DNA from: Seriola aureovittata
Lineage: Eukaryota; Chordata; Actinopteri; Carangiformes; Carangidae
Length of the DNA: 64,000 nucleotides
Reading direction: 5' to 3'
Assembly (NCBI RefSeq): GCF_021018895.1
Contig: NC_079375.1
Coordinates: 337,560 to 401,559, forward strand
The translations under genes and the position numbers were made by a program. Positions 10,836 to 26,788 of the stretch are shown in pieces. The notes under the pieces are model-generated. The model was not told the origin of the DNA. It ran no database searches and worked only from the letters and a program-made list of their open reading frames with translations. Position 1 is the first letter of the stretch, and every line of letters starts with the position of its first letter.

Positions 10836-11309
10836 TGTTTATTTTTATGCCATGTCATGAATACACAGAAAAAGAACATAGTTCACTGCAGAACTCTGGC
10901 TGTAATAGTCAATGCTAACACTTAAAACAATTGGTAGTATTTCAAAAGTACAGAAATGCTGATACTTCACATCACTGATGATTTTGCCTTACAACTTTCC
11001 ATTTTTCCATCTGGTGCTATTAATTTCATTTTGATATAAAAATCATCTTTCAAATACTTGAACCACCCTTTACAGTTTGTAATCAGGGCCACAGCTACAA
11101 CCTGGAACACTGAGGTCCACATGATATTTTTCTATGGGGATCTGAGCTACCTGAGGGGAGATTACATTCATCAATAAAAATACTCTTACCAGTCTGGAAA
11201 TGCTTTTGAAACAGCATTTAGACTTTCATCTTATTGAAAATAAGGTAAGTGAATGAAAAACATGATAATATGATTTCCTGCCAGGCTGTCAATCGCAGTG
11301 AAGACTGCT

Positions 11310-11322
11310 TTTATTTTTTATT
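11310..11322 (-). terminator. cyp7a1 polyadenylation signals (tandem AATAAA)
   Basis: Two AATAAA hexamers on the minus strand (11310-11315 and 11317-11322) lie about 430-440 bases beyond the cyp7a1 stop codon. Another AATAAA at 10838-10843 would give a longer 3' UTR. Which one is used cannot be told from sequence. Confidence 0.5.
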
Positions 11323-11750
11323 TCTATTTCTCTTGTTCTTTTTGTGTAACAATCAAGGAATCATAATTGCAGAGTTATTTGTCTACACTGCATTACCATG
11401 ATACAGAAATGTGGCTTAGTGAAATCTATTAAAGAGGATGGCTGTCTCCACAGTGGAAAATCAGTTGGCAGTAATGTAACTCCACAGAATTTTTAGTAAA
11501 TAACCCAAATATGCAAAAACACTTTTATGGTATGTAATATGAATTTATATGGCTCCAGGCCTGTTTTTCACAGAAACTCAGGATGCTACTTAGCACTTTT
11601 CAACAGAGACATTGTTTGGCACAGTAAATTAAAGCAACAAAAATGTATAGTTCAGTCTATTTACATATGCAGCAAAGCATCTTCATTAACACTGTTAAAT
11701 ATACACTATGTACAATATACATGAATCACTCTGTCTGACAAAGACAGAGC

Positions 11751-16955
<5,205 letters not shown>

Positions 16956-17211
16956 GATGATGATGTTGATGATGATGAATACTGGAAGATCCAATACAGC
17001 AGGATGCTCAGTAACAACTACTTATGTTCATATAGATTACACTGACAGGAACTGTGTCAGCAGTCCTAGAGAAAGTCAACAGTCCTAGAGAGGAGAATGT
17101 GTATTAAAGTTCCTGGAGTTTTCCAACCCAGAGACAATGAGACAATGTGTGTATGTGTCAGTGAGTAGTGTTGGTTCAACCCAGTGTGATGACAGGCAGC
17201 ATGTGGGAGGT

Positions 17212-17218
17212 TTTTATA
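17212..17218 (-). promoter_or_regulatory. Probable cyp7a1 TATA box
   Basis: TATAAAA on the minus strand, about 260 bases upstream of the start codon, so initiation is predicted near 17.18-17.19 kb with a leader of about 230 bases. A perfect palindrome GTTGCACAAC at 17269-17278, similar to a C/EBP site, lies about 55 bases further upstream. Both are pattern matches only. Confidence 0.5.
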
Positions 17219-17278
17219 CCTGCTTTGTGCTCCAGGGTGGGCCCAAGGGCAGCAATTTTTTTCATTTTGTTGTGCAAC

Positions 17279-18092
17279 ACACTGACCATTATTACCCTCT
17301 CTGCAATGAAGTTCTTAGATATGACCCTGAGTGTACTTTTGAACAAAGAAAAGGGAAGATTCTTCTCTGAATTTGCAACTAAGCTTTTGAGATCAAATCA
17401 CTTTTTGAAATATTTCTCAATGGAAAAATTCACATCATTTCACATCAATAAATGTATCTGCATGAACAGTATAGACTTTCCTATGTGTAACAGAAAGACC
17501 TATCTTGATTCCACATTTCAAATTAAGATAACTCTAGTAGAATAAAATCCAAATGGTGTGAATTTCATTTCAAATTCACTGAAGTGAAGATGTAAAATGT
17601 ACCAGACTGTTATCTGTGGGACTTCTCCAGGAAATGGGATTCCATGCGTGAGAGAGAGAGATGGCCTTGACTGGAGTCCGTGAGTGAGAGAGAGAGATAG
17701 AAAGAGAGAGATGGCCTTGACTGAAGTCCATGGACAGGTCCACCTGAAGGGCATCCAGGTTGGTAAACAGATTCAAGGTCTCTGCTGGGCTCGCACTGTG
17801 TGAGTGTGCATGTGTGTGCAAGCATGAGCAGGAATGAACTCCACTGTTGTACAGTATGTGGCAAGAGTGACCTGTTGAGACTTGCCATTGTGCAGGTGGA
17901 GCTAAATCCAGTTCATCAAGAAAGACAACACTGAAGATGACAAGAAAGCCAGTTTGATTGATTAGAGTGATAATGAATCATCTATCTACCTGAAGACAGT
18001 AACAATTCTCTAAACACAAAGTTTTGAAATATAAAATAAGTGTATGATAACGATGATGGGGCTGTGTTCAGAAGTGAAACTCTGGTCAAACT
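17279..18092. other. Upstream region of cyp7a1, no gene
   Basis: Contains two diverged 50-60 base copies of a unit with 'gagagagagatggccttgactg' at 17.65-17.73 kb. No coding sequence recognised. Confidence 0.5.
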
Positions 18093-18664
18093 TTAAAGGA
18101 GCTGTTTGTAAATTTTGCTATTGCTGCATAGCCGGCATTAACATTAAAAATGGGTAACTTACCAATCTTGGCAAGAGCTTCAGCCATAGTGTTTACAAAA
18201 CAAGTAGTTAGAATACACCCTCTGAGAAGCGCTATTTCTTCAGCGCAGCCTGAACGCTACACTGACTCAGAATCGGAAAGTGACGAGACAGGTCGATCAG
18301 GCCAGAGCTAGCTCGTTAGAATGTGTTGTAGAAGTCAACAAGTACGGGAGGGGCTGTTGCACAACTGCTTCACGTTGATAACTCTTCTAAATCATGTGTG
18401 CATATCAATATTAGATAATAGCTTATATTTTAGACAGTGCTGCAAGTTACTGTTCTACAGAAGTCTGAAACAGGAAGAACTAAGCTGAGCTGTGACATGC
18501 GAGGACATAAGGTCAAAGTCGGGACATGAACGTGAACATTACAATTGCTACCTTCTAGAAATAGGGGGTTGCTTTCCACCGCTGAGGACAGCTGTTGCTG
18601 TTTATACTAGACTGGTAGCTGTTATGCTAAGGTGACCAAAACATACAAATAGCTCTCACATTTT

Positions 18665-18840
18665 GGGCGGTTTTGGTGGCTCACCAGGTAGCACATGGGC
18701 TTACTCTCAACTTCAGCGGCTATGGGTTCAAGTCTGGCCCAAAGCCCCTTGCTGCATGTCATCCCCCTTTCCCTTCCTGCATTTCCCGTCTATTTCTCAC
18801 TATGCTGTTGAAATAAAGGCAAAAATGCCCAAAAAATATA
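18665..18840 (+). mobile_element. tRNA-derived SINE with 12-base target duplication
   Basis: A-box-like TGGCTCACCAGGTAG and B-box-like GGTTCAAGTCT lie 5' of a conserved body 'ttgctgcatgtcatcccc' and an A-rich end. The SINE is bounded by identical copies of ctctcacatttt at 18653-18664 and 18841-18852. Relatives lie at 23.05, 52.68 and (minus strand) 57.88 kb. Confidence 0.85.
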
Positions 18841-18852
18841 CTCTCACATTTT

Positions 18853-19195
18853 AAGGTTATCAGGACCCAAATGCAGACGAAGACAATGACCTAACACTGT
18901 TCACTGATTTATTAAACAGGAGGCTTACAGGTTGATTAGCAAGGAAGGGGTCCACAATAATGAAGCTATCCACAAAACGCAAATAAATCCAAAATCCAAA
19001 TTACAGGAAAAATGGAATCTGAAGCACATAGAAATACCAGGGAAAATTGAACAGACGCATGAGGGGACATGAGGCACGAGGTGACACTGAGGAAACAGCA
19101 GACAAACTGACAAGGACTGAGGGAAAGACAGAGACTTCAATACACAAGGGAAGCAGGTGTAATTAACAAAAGACAAACACATCAGGGCGGGGCAG
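18853..19195. mobile_element. Non-autonomous fish repeat
   Basis: Begins with 'tatcaggacccaaatgcagacg' and 'ctgatttattaaacaggagg' and ends with 'aggtgtaattaacaaaagac' and 'gggcggggcagaca'. The layout matches the element at 8.61-9.14 kb (gaccc/ttgcag start, TTTATT, A-rich list of 'gac/ggaa' words). No protein. Confidence 0.5.
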
Positions 19196-19327
19196 ACAAT
19201 CCCAACGATGAACAGTGGTGATTTAAAAAAAATTGTTTACAGCATTTTAAAAAGGCAAATGTGATATTACAGAACAAAGACAGACCACAGATAATGGTCT
19301 TTATATAATATACAGTACATACTGTAT

Positions 19328-19354
19328 ATCTATATATAAGTATATCTATATATT

Positions 19355-19386
<32 letters not shown>

Positions 19387-19400
19387 AAGATATACTGTAT
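19328..19400. repeat. (TA)n-rich tract
   Basis: Imperfect TA/TATA dinucleotides across about 70 bases. Confidence 0.85.
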
Positions 19401-20380
19401 ATATTCAGACCATTATTTACAAAAACTTACTTAATTTAAAATTCTAATATGAATTTGTGTGTACACAACATTCTTAAGGTTTGAACAATTGCAATAAATA
19501 TTATTACTTTTTGTATTTTAAAATTGGTGTTGAAAATCCTCATACATTATTAACCCCTATCTCAGTTTTAATTTAATTTAATATTATCAAACATCATACA
19601 TATAATATTTTTCCACTGATATTAGTGTAGTATAAAGGGATTCCTGTGATGCTGTATGCATCCAATCTAGATTCCCCGCAGATTACAGGGAAAAACTGAA
19701 TATTCAGCATTAACACACACAGTCAGATTTGTGCTGTGAAACTTGAGGTCTTGATTTTTGCCCACATTAAACCAGGTTTTAGTCCAATATACTACAGTAC
19801 CCACAGTCCCAATCAGCTCAGGAAAACAGGTGTTATTTAGCTAGCTGGCTGGAAATCTGACATGGTGGTCGGGTCAGACAAGTTACATAATTCATTGTGT
19901 ATTCAAACAAAAATCTCTATTATAATATTCTGATCATTGGTATTGATGAGTTCATGTGATCCATCAGTGTGCCACAGGTACAAGACAGCAGACAGTGGAG
20001 GTTTATGTACTGTAGATTTAAGAACTAATAAGGTGGTTCTACTCATTTAATAATAAAAAATTATCTTAACGAAAGTCACAAGTTCACCAGCTCACCTATA
20101 AATTGACAGCTGTGTTATAAATACTAATAGAGTGATATGCATTATCCTGGACAAATGCAGCTAAACTGACTGGGTCAAGGTCAAGGTTTAGAGTGATGAG
20201 GAGCTGTTGTATTAGATTGTTAGTTTTCAGTTTCTTATCTGCTAATCATATAGTAGTCTGACCTTTGCTCCCCTGTCAGAAAACAGCTGAGATATGAACC
20301 TCAGGAATGTGCGCATACTTTAGGATTGAAGGGCTAAATGATTATACCAAAAAAATAAAATGAACATTAGCATCAGCATT
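19401..20380. other. Non-coding AT-rich stretch
   Basis: No gene or known repeat recognised. Confidence 0.5.
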
Positions 20381-21347
20381 AACAGCTGTTTACTTACCAG
20401 TGTAGATGAACATCAAACTTCATTCCGTTACTCCAACAGTGTCTCCAGTGGTGGAAAGCAATTTGTTGTGCTTCTCTTTCTGCCACTTCTTTTCTTCTAC
20501 TGAAGTTAGCATGCTAACTAGATAGCTCCAACACAGTCGGCCCATCTCATCCATTTTTGATACTGAGTCACAGTAGCGTCAAGTCAACCCTGAAAAAGCA
20601 GCACTGCTCATGTGAGTATTATAACCTCTCGTATTTTAAACTAAGGTAAGTAAACAGCTGTTAATGCAAACACTATGTATGGCTATGTAGTGATCGCAAA
20701 ACTTACAAATAGCTCCTTTAATGACAAAAACCAATGAGGAGCCTCGCTTTTTCTTTTCAATAAGTTATAGCTATGGCAATGAGAAAAAAAATTCAGGTGA
20801 TCCATTTTTTCTGATGTAAATAGACAAATATCCTCACTGACAACTTTTATTTAGAATTTGTCTAATGTTAATCTGTGTAGTGACAGTCACAGCAGGTTTC
20901 TCCTTTGCTTTGGTGAAATGCAGCTGTGTTATGTAACTCATTTGTGGAAGACATATTCATTTCCTTAATCTAAAGTAATAGTAGTAATACCATAATGTAA
21001 AAATATTTATTTAGTACCAATTATACTACTATGAACTGTTGGTAGTTTAATGTGAAACCATGTATCACACATAACAGTTTTCTGGACTGTTGTCAGTCAT
21101 GAGACCAGCGATCATCTGTTATTTTTTGACATGAAATAACCTTTTTTGTGTACAATGTAACACCTTAGTTTTCATAATGTAGACCTGTTACACATCATGC
21201 AAATTCTAAAACTCCAACTAATCAAATGAATTTGAGATATATCCCAGCCCTGCAATGGTTCTCCAGTTCATATTAGTTCATACTATAGTAACCTGGAGCT
21301 CCCCACCCCCTTTCAGGTTACTTCTAGCTAAATGTAAGCTGTTATCA

Positions 21348-21350
<3 letters not shown>

Positions 21351-21413
<63 letters not shown>

Positions 21414-21427
21414 GACACACACACACA

Positions 21428-21495
<68 letters not shown>
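21351..21495. repeat. (CT)n then (CA)n compound microsatellite
   Basis: About 50 bases of CT followed by about 95 bases of CA with few interruptions. Confidence 0.95.
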
Positions 21496-21497
<2 letters not shown>

Positions 21498-21529
21498 TTG
21501 TACTTCTATATTTGTGAAGACACAAGTGA

Positions 21530-22047
21530 GAGCACATTTTCCCCATTCTGTGTGCTTCAGAATCAATTTCAAAATCTTTGCTTTGCTTTTAAGTTTGCTT
21601 ATAAATCCCTGAATGGTCTTGCTCCATCCTATCTCTCTGACCTGCTTCAACCTTATGTACCTTTGCGATCTCTCAGGTCTGCTGATCAGCTGCTCTTAGT
21701 GGTCCCGAAAACTAGAGTGAAACTCAGAGGGGATCAGGCATTTGCAGTTGCGGCTCCCAAACAATTGTCAACACAAACACTCCCAATTAGGCAGGCCTCT
21801 GCACTGCCTGTCTTTAAATCTCTTCTTAAAACGCACCTCTTTTCCTTGGCTTTTGACAAAGTGTGAGATGCCTTTTTATTGCTTAACTATTGTTGTTTTT
21901 ACATGTGTTTTATGTCTTTTTGTACTTTTAATGTGATTTTTTTGCTTGTGTTATATGTCTTGTTTGTATCTTATTATTATTGTACAGCACTTTGGTTAAC
22001 AGTGTAACATCTGTAAAAAAGTGCTTTATAAATAAAATTGGATTAGA
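21530..22047 (+). mobile_element. LINE 3' end (L2-like), plus strand
   Basis: The frame contains AYKSLNGLAPSYLSDLLQPY, SLRSADQLLLVVPKTRVKLR and KSLLKTHLFSLAF, the characteristic C-terminal end of L2/CR1-type LINE ORF2. It is followed by a 3' UTR ending 'gctttataaataaaattgg'. The frame is fairly intact but 5'-truncated, beginning next to a (CA)n tract. Confidence 0.8.
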
Positions 22048-22079
22048 TGGGATTGGACACTCACTGACATTATGCAGCT

Positions 22080-23045
22080 TCTTCAAACAGCCCTTTAAAG
22101 GTGATTCAGAATTTGAGGACCAGCCAAAATGGTCTCACTCCCAAGGTTTAAAACTGCATAATACAGTATGCCCATGTACAAACGACTGTACTTCTGACAT
22201 GTTCCACATCTACTCATCCACATAAACTCTCCCTCACCACACAAGCACACAAATCTGTCTCAACAAGTGGAAGGTTTTTCTGTGATGCAACTGCTGTAAA
22301 TAAATTACAGCCGTGCAAACTGGCACGTTTTCTCTGGGAGTTCATGATAAAAAGAACAGGAAGGTTTGGACACACATTGCCACACCACCGTCACATCAGT
22401 CATCCTCTCGTCATATTAGTACCAGTACCAGTGCCGGTACCAGCTCTGTGAACTATACCAAAGCTACAGTTACCCACCTGTCAAGCAGAAACCGATCAAC
22501 CTTCACATCTCTCTCCATATCGTTCAACTCCCAGAGGTCCAGAGCTCACCACCATAGTTGGACTGGCCATCATGACTACTGGGATTAATCCCAGTTGGCT
22601 GCTGCAGCAGTGCACTGCCACATCGGTCGGTTTCCTGTCTGTCTCTTTTTCAGCCATTTCTGTGTGTATGTCATTTGCGGTGCGGGTCAGTCACAGTCCA
22701 GGTCCGAATTTTTCTTCCAGTCCAACCTCCAGTCTCGACCACTGGAAAGCCTTACCAATGTTAACGTGGCTCTTTGCCCTTTCTTGCTCTTTCTTGCCCT
22801 TGTCCTCTGCTTGAGCATGAATGTGCCCTGTTGCTTATTGGCTGGAATATCACTGTGAGGCTCAGTGTGAGTTTAATATGTAATGTTTATTTCTCATTTA
22901 CAGAACCAGAGCTGTGTAGGATCACCAGATTTCTTGTTTCTGCTGCATTGAGTATGATGATGGCATTAGAATTTTCTTCAGGATTATTAAAGGTCTTTCT
23001 TAGCTTACCATCCTCTGTGGAATCATCAACTTCATCCCAAAAATA
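22080..23045 (+). other. Unassigned segment with possible decayed coding sequence
   Basis: Overlapping plus-strand frames at 22.31-22.86 kb include hydrophobic stretches (for example LPMLTWLFALSCSFLPL). A plausible acceptor 'ctcatttacag' at about 22.9 kb precedes CRITRFLVSAALSMMMALEF. The pattern could be a decayed multi-pass membrane protein gene or chance. No family was recognised and no continuous frame joins the parts. Confidence 0.2.
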
Positions 23046-23052
23046 AATACAT

Positions 23053-23265
23053 GGGGCACTTCGATGGTTCACCTGGTACCTATGCCTATGTGGTATGTGT
23101 GTACCACATAGGCTCAGTCCGGCTCAGACCGCAGTGGCCATGGGTTCAAGTCCAACCCACGTCTGCTGCATGTCATCCCCTTTCTCTGTCTGACTTTCCT
23201 TTCTTTAAAATGAGAAAATAAAAACTAAAACTAAAACTAAATAAATAAATAATACATAAAAAAAG
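23053..23265 (+). mobile_element. tRNA-derived SINE
   Basis: B-box-like GGTTCAAGTCC at about 23.14 kb, then 'ctgctgcatgtcatccccttt' and an A/(AAACT)n tail. Same family as 18.67 kb. The head contains a perfect 12-base inverted repeat (23084-23095 and 23102-23113). Confidence 0.75.
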
Positions 23266-23649
23266 AAACTGATCACAGTGAAGATGGTACAATGTTTCAA
23301 TTCTGTCTCCATTGGTGTTTGTCACAGACATCCCAGCAGACATCATCAGCTACTACTGAGTGAGCAGGCTCCCTCACTCACCTGCTGCTATGGTGGCTGC
23401 TTCCTCCTGCATACCCTATATAGAGGTGTGGAATTTGACCACAGGGTCTTCTATATAATATCTGATTCCAACATTATTCCAGGAAATCTAAAATCTAAAT
23501 ATGTTGGAATTATTAGTTATCAGCTTTTCTATCCAGAAAGGCTCAAAACTTGTTTTTTTTATTGCTTTTCATTTAAAGTACGAAATATTGATTAATTTTC
23601 CCTTTTACTCTGGTTTGGTCTCTATCAACTCCTAACATCCGCCTCTTTA

Positions 23650-24190
23650 GCTGGTGAGTTCATCAGAGTTTTTTTATGCGTCAGCACCAGCGACAGAACA
23701 GGGCTGTCCCATTCTTGTGAATGTGATATCTGAGGAACGCCTCAAGGGAACTTTTTCAAAACATTCATTAGGACTCAAGGATGAACTGATTAGATTTTGG
23801 TAGTAAAAGGTCAAAGTTCAAGGTCACTGTTGTCTCATGGTCTTCTGAATGTAATATATCAGGTTCGCCCAGAGGGAATTTCATTACTTCTGGCACAACC
23901 ATTCTTTTGGACTCAAGGAATGAACTGATTAGAATCTGGTGGTCACTGGTCAAAGGTCACTGTGACCTCACACAGTTTTGGCCTCTTGAATCTCAAAACT
24001 CAGTTGAAGGAATTTCTTTAGATTTGGCACATTCACTTGGACTGAAAGATTTGGCCATAACTCACAAATTTGTTCACTAATTATGATACAATTTATTTCA
24101 AAGGATAAAATGAAGTGATGACATTTTATATCCAAAAGGTCAAAGGTCAACTTCACTGTGACATCATAATGTTCTGCAAAAACACTTCTG
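23650..24190. repeat. Dispersed fish repeat with DR1-like sites
   Basis: At least three diverged units in the orientation opposite to some other copies ('ggtcaaaggtcactgtgacctca', 'ggactcaaggatgaactgattagat'). Contains AGGTCAAAGTTCA at 23808-23820, TGGTCAAAGGTCA at 23947-23959 and a perfect AGGTCAAAGGTCA at 24137-24149. Confidence 0.75.
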
Positions 24191-25440
24191 GCTATTACTC
24201 AATGCTGTAACTCAGGAAGGAGAGACTGTGACCTGTAACTTGCCTGATTGGTGGAGGAAGCAACCAGGAGGAGGTGATTCTAGTTTTTCCCTGAAACTAA
24301 TGTCTACTGCTGCTTGAAAGGACACTAATTACAGCACTGAGAAGTAACCAAAATGCTCATGTTATGGGCCTTAAAACAAAAACAATGAGATGAAAGTAAA
24401 AGAAATGCTGTATTGAGAGGAACCACTGAGTTTCTTTGTGGATTTATTTTTTCACTTTCATATCTTCCAACAGAGACTGCCACACTAGTGACCAACCAGC
24501 ACTACAGTCATTTGTAGTTACATGGCTCTCGACTCATGTAACTACAAATATGTAGTAGCTTTAAGGTTATTAAGGACATGTAGTGGTACTGGCAATGGCA
24601 GTGGTAAGACAAAATTGCTGAGTCCATTGTCCCACGACACTGGGCAGTTAAAAGCGCTCCTGCGTCATCATGCTGGGTGACCTACAGTGGTTATTATTCA
24701 ACAGTAACACGTCCCCAGGCACTTTATTTATATTGGGTTATAAATCCAGATAATGATATCAAGTACTAGCTGGCCTGTTGTCTGAAATGGAAATGGTTTA
24801 TCCAGGTTTGATCACTTCTGTGTTGGCAGGAGTCAGAGGCCTATATGGCCTTAATAGCCTAGAATTAACTTAAATGAATGGATGAAGGCCACAAGAAAGA
24901 GAGAGACGGACAGAGGAAGACAGATTAACAAGGACAAGAGGGTATAGAAACTGGATGATAATCACTAAGTTGCACTAAACAAACACTCCCCAAAAATCGA
25001 CTGTTCAGTCTGCATGACCTTGAATCTCCTGATAAACTGTAGTAACTCATTAGCATTTAGCATGCGTTGAAACCACTGCATGCTGCAGAAAAGTTGATAA
25101 CCTTATAATTTTGTTTAACACACACATATCCCTTAGCTCCAGAGTTTTTATAATGAATTTCTGCCATTAGATAATTATTTTTCTTTTCATACACTACCAA
25201 CTTTCAGGACTTTTACAGACTAACCACATGATGTTCTGCTGGAAATTCTGAGAAATGGCAAACACAACCTCTGGAAAGTTGGTCCAGGTTGACAGGGGAT
25301 TTGTTCTCTTTCAGATGCTGTTCATCACTGTGTTAAAACAGGCTTGTTTGTTATTACAGCTTGCTAAACCGCAGTTACCTTTTGAGTCTGTGTATATGTG
25401 TATTTTCAAAACAGAGTGAGATTTTGGCAGGTGTTCACTC
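24191..25440. other. Non-coding stretch
   Basis: No gene seen. No repeat family recognised apart from short common words. Confidence 0.45.
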
Positions 25441-25469
25441 TCTGACACACCCTCAAAGGGCTGTTTATA

Positions 25470-25640
25470 CTTGGTTTTAGGGTTAGAATAAGGTTTAGGT
25501 TAGTTTTAGGCTGCGGTGGCTAGTTGTGATGGTTAAGGTTAGGGAAGGGTCTAGGGAATGCATTATGTTAATTAATGTCCTCACAAAAAAGGGAGCACAA
25601 GTATGTGTGTGCGTGTGTGTGTGTGTCATCATGGCAGAAT
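25470..25640. repeat. Dispersed repeat with GGTTAG words and (GT)n
   Basis: Contains 'ttagggttagaataaggtttagg' and 'gttaaggttaggg' then 'atgtcctcacaaaaa' and (GT)n. This is a common fish interspersed arrangement. The telomere-like words are too irregular to be a telomeric array. Confidence 0.5.
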
Positions 25641-25869
25641 GTGGTCGTGAAGATGCATATTGTATTGGAACTACCACAGTTCTGAGTATAGGTGTTTGTC
25701 TGCCTGCTTCTACAACCCTTTGGTAACTGCTGCCCACTGAACCTCCATCATCCTAAGACTGGGGATGAACCATGACGAAGCACGATTAAATGACATCATG
25801 TAAAACAACATCTCCCCAGAATGTTGTATTTTGACAGCTGAGATCTTGGAACGTGGCAACATCACTTTT

Positions 25870-26196
25870 CCTCCCTGGTTTCCAGCCCTCCATAACTTAG
25901 GTCGGGCACATCTACCCGCTGAGCTTTCCTCCTCATCATCAATGCAGTCCTTTCCTCCTCATCCTCATCCTCAACCTCATCCTTCTCTCTAGATAGCCTT
26001 GGTGCACAGCTATAGTAGGTGTGGAACTTCCTGTGAGGCTTAGAGGCTTTTGGGTTAGGGTTAATGTCTAGCCTCAGTATCCTCCTCCTCACTGCCTCCT
26101 ATGTCACCACATTCTCTCAGATGTACTCTTCAGAGAGAATCAAGTTCTCTTTGCTTGTCTTTTTAATTCGTAGCTGTGTGAACAGAATCACTATAG
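25870..26196 (-). pseudogene. Cadherin pseudo-exon, juxtamembrane cytoplasmic region
   Basis: Starts after cctatcag|. The frame gives AIVILFTQLRIKKTSKENL and ILSEEYI, then a stop where arginine is expected, ENVVT, another stop, and GGSEEEDTEA in a shifted frame. This follows the canonical order EDIREN-x-YDDEGGGEEDTEAFD. Beyond about 26.0 kb similarity fades into acidic and basic residues, and the terminal catenin-binding part is not found. Confidence 0.75.
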
Positions 26197-26532
26197 CTGA
26201 TAGGAAATGAGAATGAAAAAGGGAAAAGTGTAAATAAAGAGAGTAAGAGAGAAAACCAGGAACTTCTGAAATCTGTAAAACAATTAAATACAAAATGACA
26301 TGGATTAAAATACACACACTTCATAATACCTGATAAAACATGTGATTCATTTCTTGCCCTCAGAACAGTGCAGTAGAGCTCTTTGTCAGATACAAATGAT
26401 TTAAAAATCCAGTGCATGATCTGATGGCTATAAGAGGGCACTAGTCTGTTACTGTCTGTCTGACTTCAAGTCCCTGAACATGAAGTTGTGCATGCAGCGT
26501 GTGATACATGACATTTACACCCCTGTACTTAC

Positions 26533-26788
26533 CTAATAATATTACAATACACAGCAGGATGGCAACAAAGGCCCCAATGAAGACCAGCTGAAAACAGGAA
26601 GGCCTGGACCAGACAAATGTTGCTGTTCCGCCCCCTGGTGTTGCTCTGACACACACACACCCTTAGGGAGAGTGTGGTGGTGATGCTTAGAGGAGGCTTA
26701 CCACCATCAGCCACCACCACCAACAGGAAGAACCATGAAGACCCCTGATATCTGTCACGCTGACAAGATATTACAGTGGCAGCACTGT
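26533..26788 (-). pseudogene. Cadherin pseudo-exon, EC5 end and transmembrane span
   Basis: Acceptor ctgcag| at 26789 and donor |gtaagt below 26533. The first frame reads FFLLVVVADGGKPPLS then TTTLSLRVCVC and AFLFSAGL. The membrane span GAFVAILLCIVILL is in another frame, so an indel has occurred between AGL and GAFVA. The exon is 256 bases, where the intact neighbour's equivalent is 252. Confidence 0.8.

Larger units (their letters stand above)
18093..20721. mobile_element. Transposon-end repeats (26-base terminal inverted repeats), nested
   Basis: 18093-18118 and the reverse complement of 20696-20721 agree at 24 of 26 positions (TTAAAGGAGCTRTTTGTAARTTTTGC). A third, degraded right end lies at 18636-18656, just before a SINE. 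The flanking bases show no target duplication across the full span. More likely there is one short element (18.09-18.66 kb) and a second end (about 20.38-20.72 kb) with unrelated sequence between them. No transposase is present. Confidence 0.5.
25870..26788 (-). pseudogene. Decayed 3' end of a second type II cadherin (membrane and cytoplasmic exons)
   Basis: Two cadherin-like exons lie in order on the minus strand, 2.8 kb downstream of the intact cadherin's stop. The first (26788-26533) encodes the end of EC5 and the membrane span. The second (from 26196 down) encodes the juxtamembrane p120-catenin-binding region. Splice sites are still GT-AG and the junction phase (G|CT) equals that of intact type II cadherins. 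A frameshift in the membrane exon, stops in the juxtamembrane motif, and loss of the distal beta-catenin-binding region make it non-functional. Classical cadherins are calcium-dependent adhesion receptors linked to catenins. The juxtamembrane text (LSEEYI, then ENVVT) resembles CDH7-like proteins somewhat more than the intact neighbour, which reads SKEDIRDN. Confidence 0.8.

Noticed and set aside
17269..17278. Firm call of a C/EBP or HNF4 site in the cyp7a1 promoter
   Set aside because: A single short palindrome is not enough. It is mentioned only as a pattern near the TATA box.
21255..21866. 203-codon open frame as a gene
   Set aside because: The first half is CT/CA microsatellite translation. 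Only the second half has meaning, and it is the end of an L2-like LINE.
22313..22880. Assignment to a named tetraspan membrane family
   Set aside because: Hydrophobic stretches alone and no conserved motif; naming a family would be guessing.
25478..25560. Telomere-like GGTTAG words
   Set aside because: Irregular and short, and part of a common interspersed repeat; not an interstitial telomere array.
26441..26788. Alternative functional transmembrane exon of the intact cadherin
   Set aside because: It lies downstream of the intact gene's stop-bearing last exon, has a frameshift, and is followed by a cytoplasmic exon with stops; a pseudogene is simpler.
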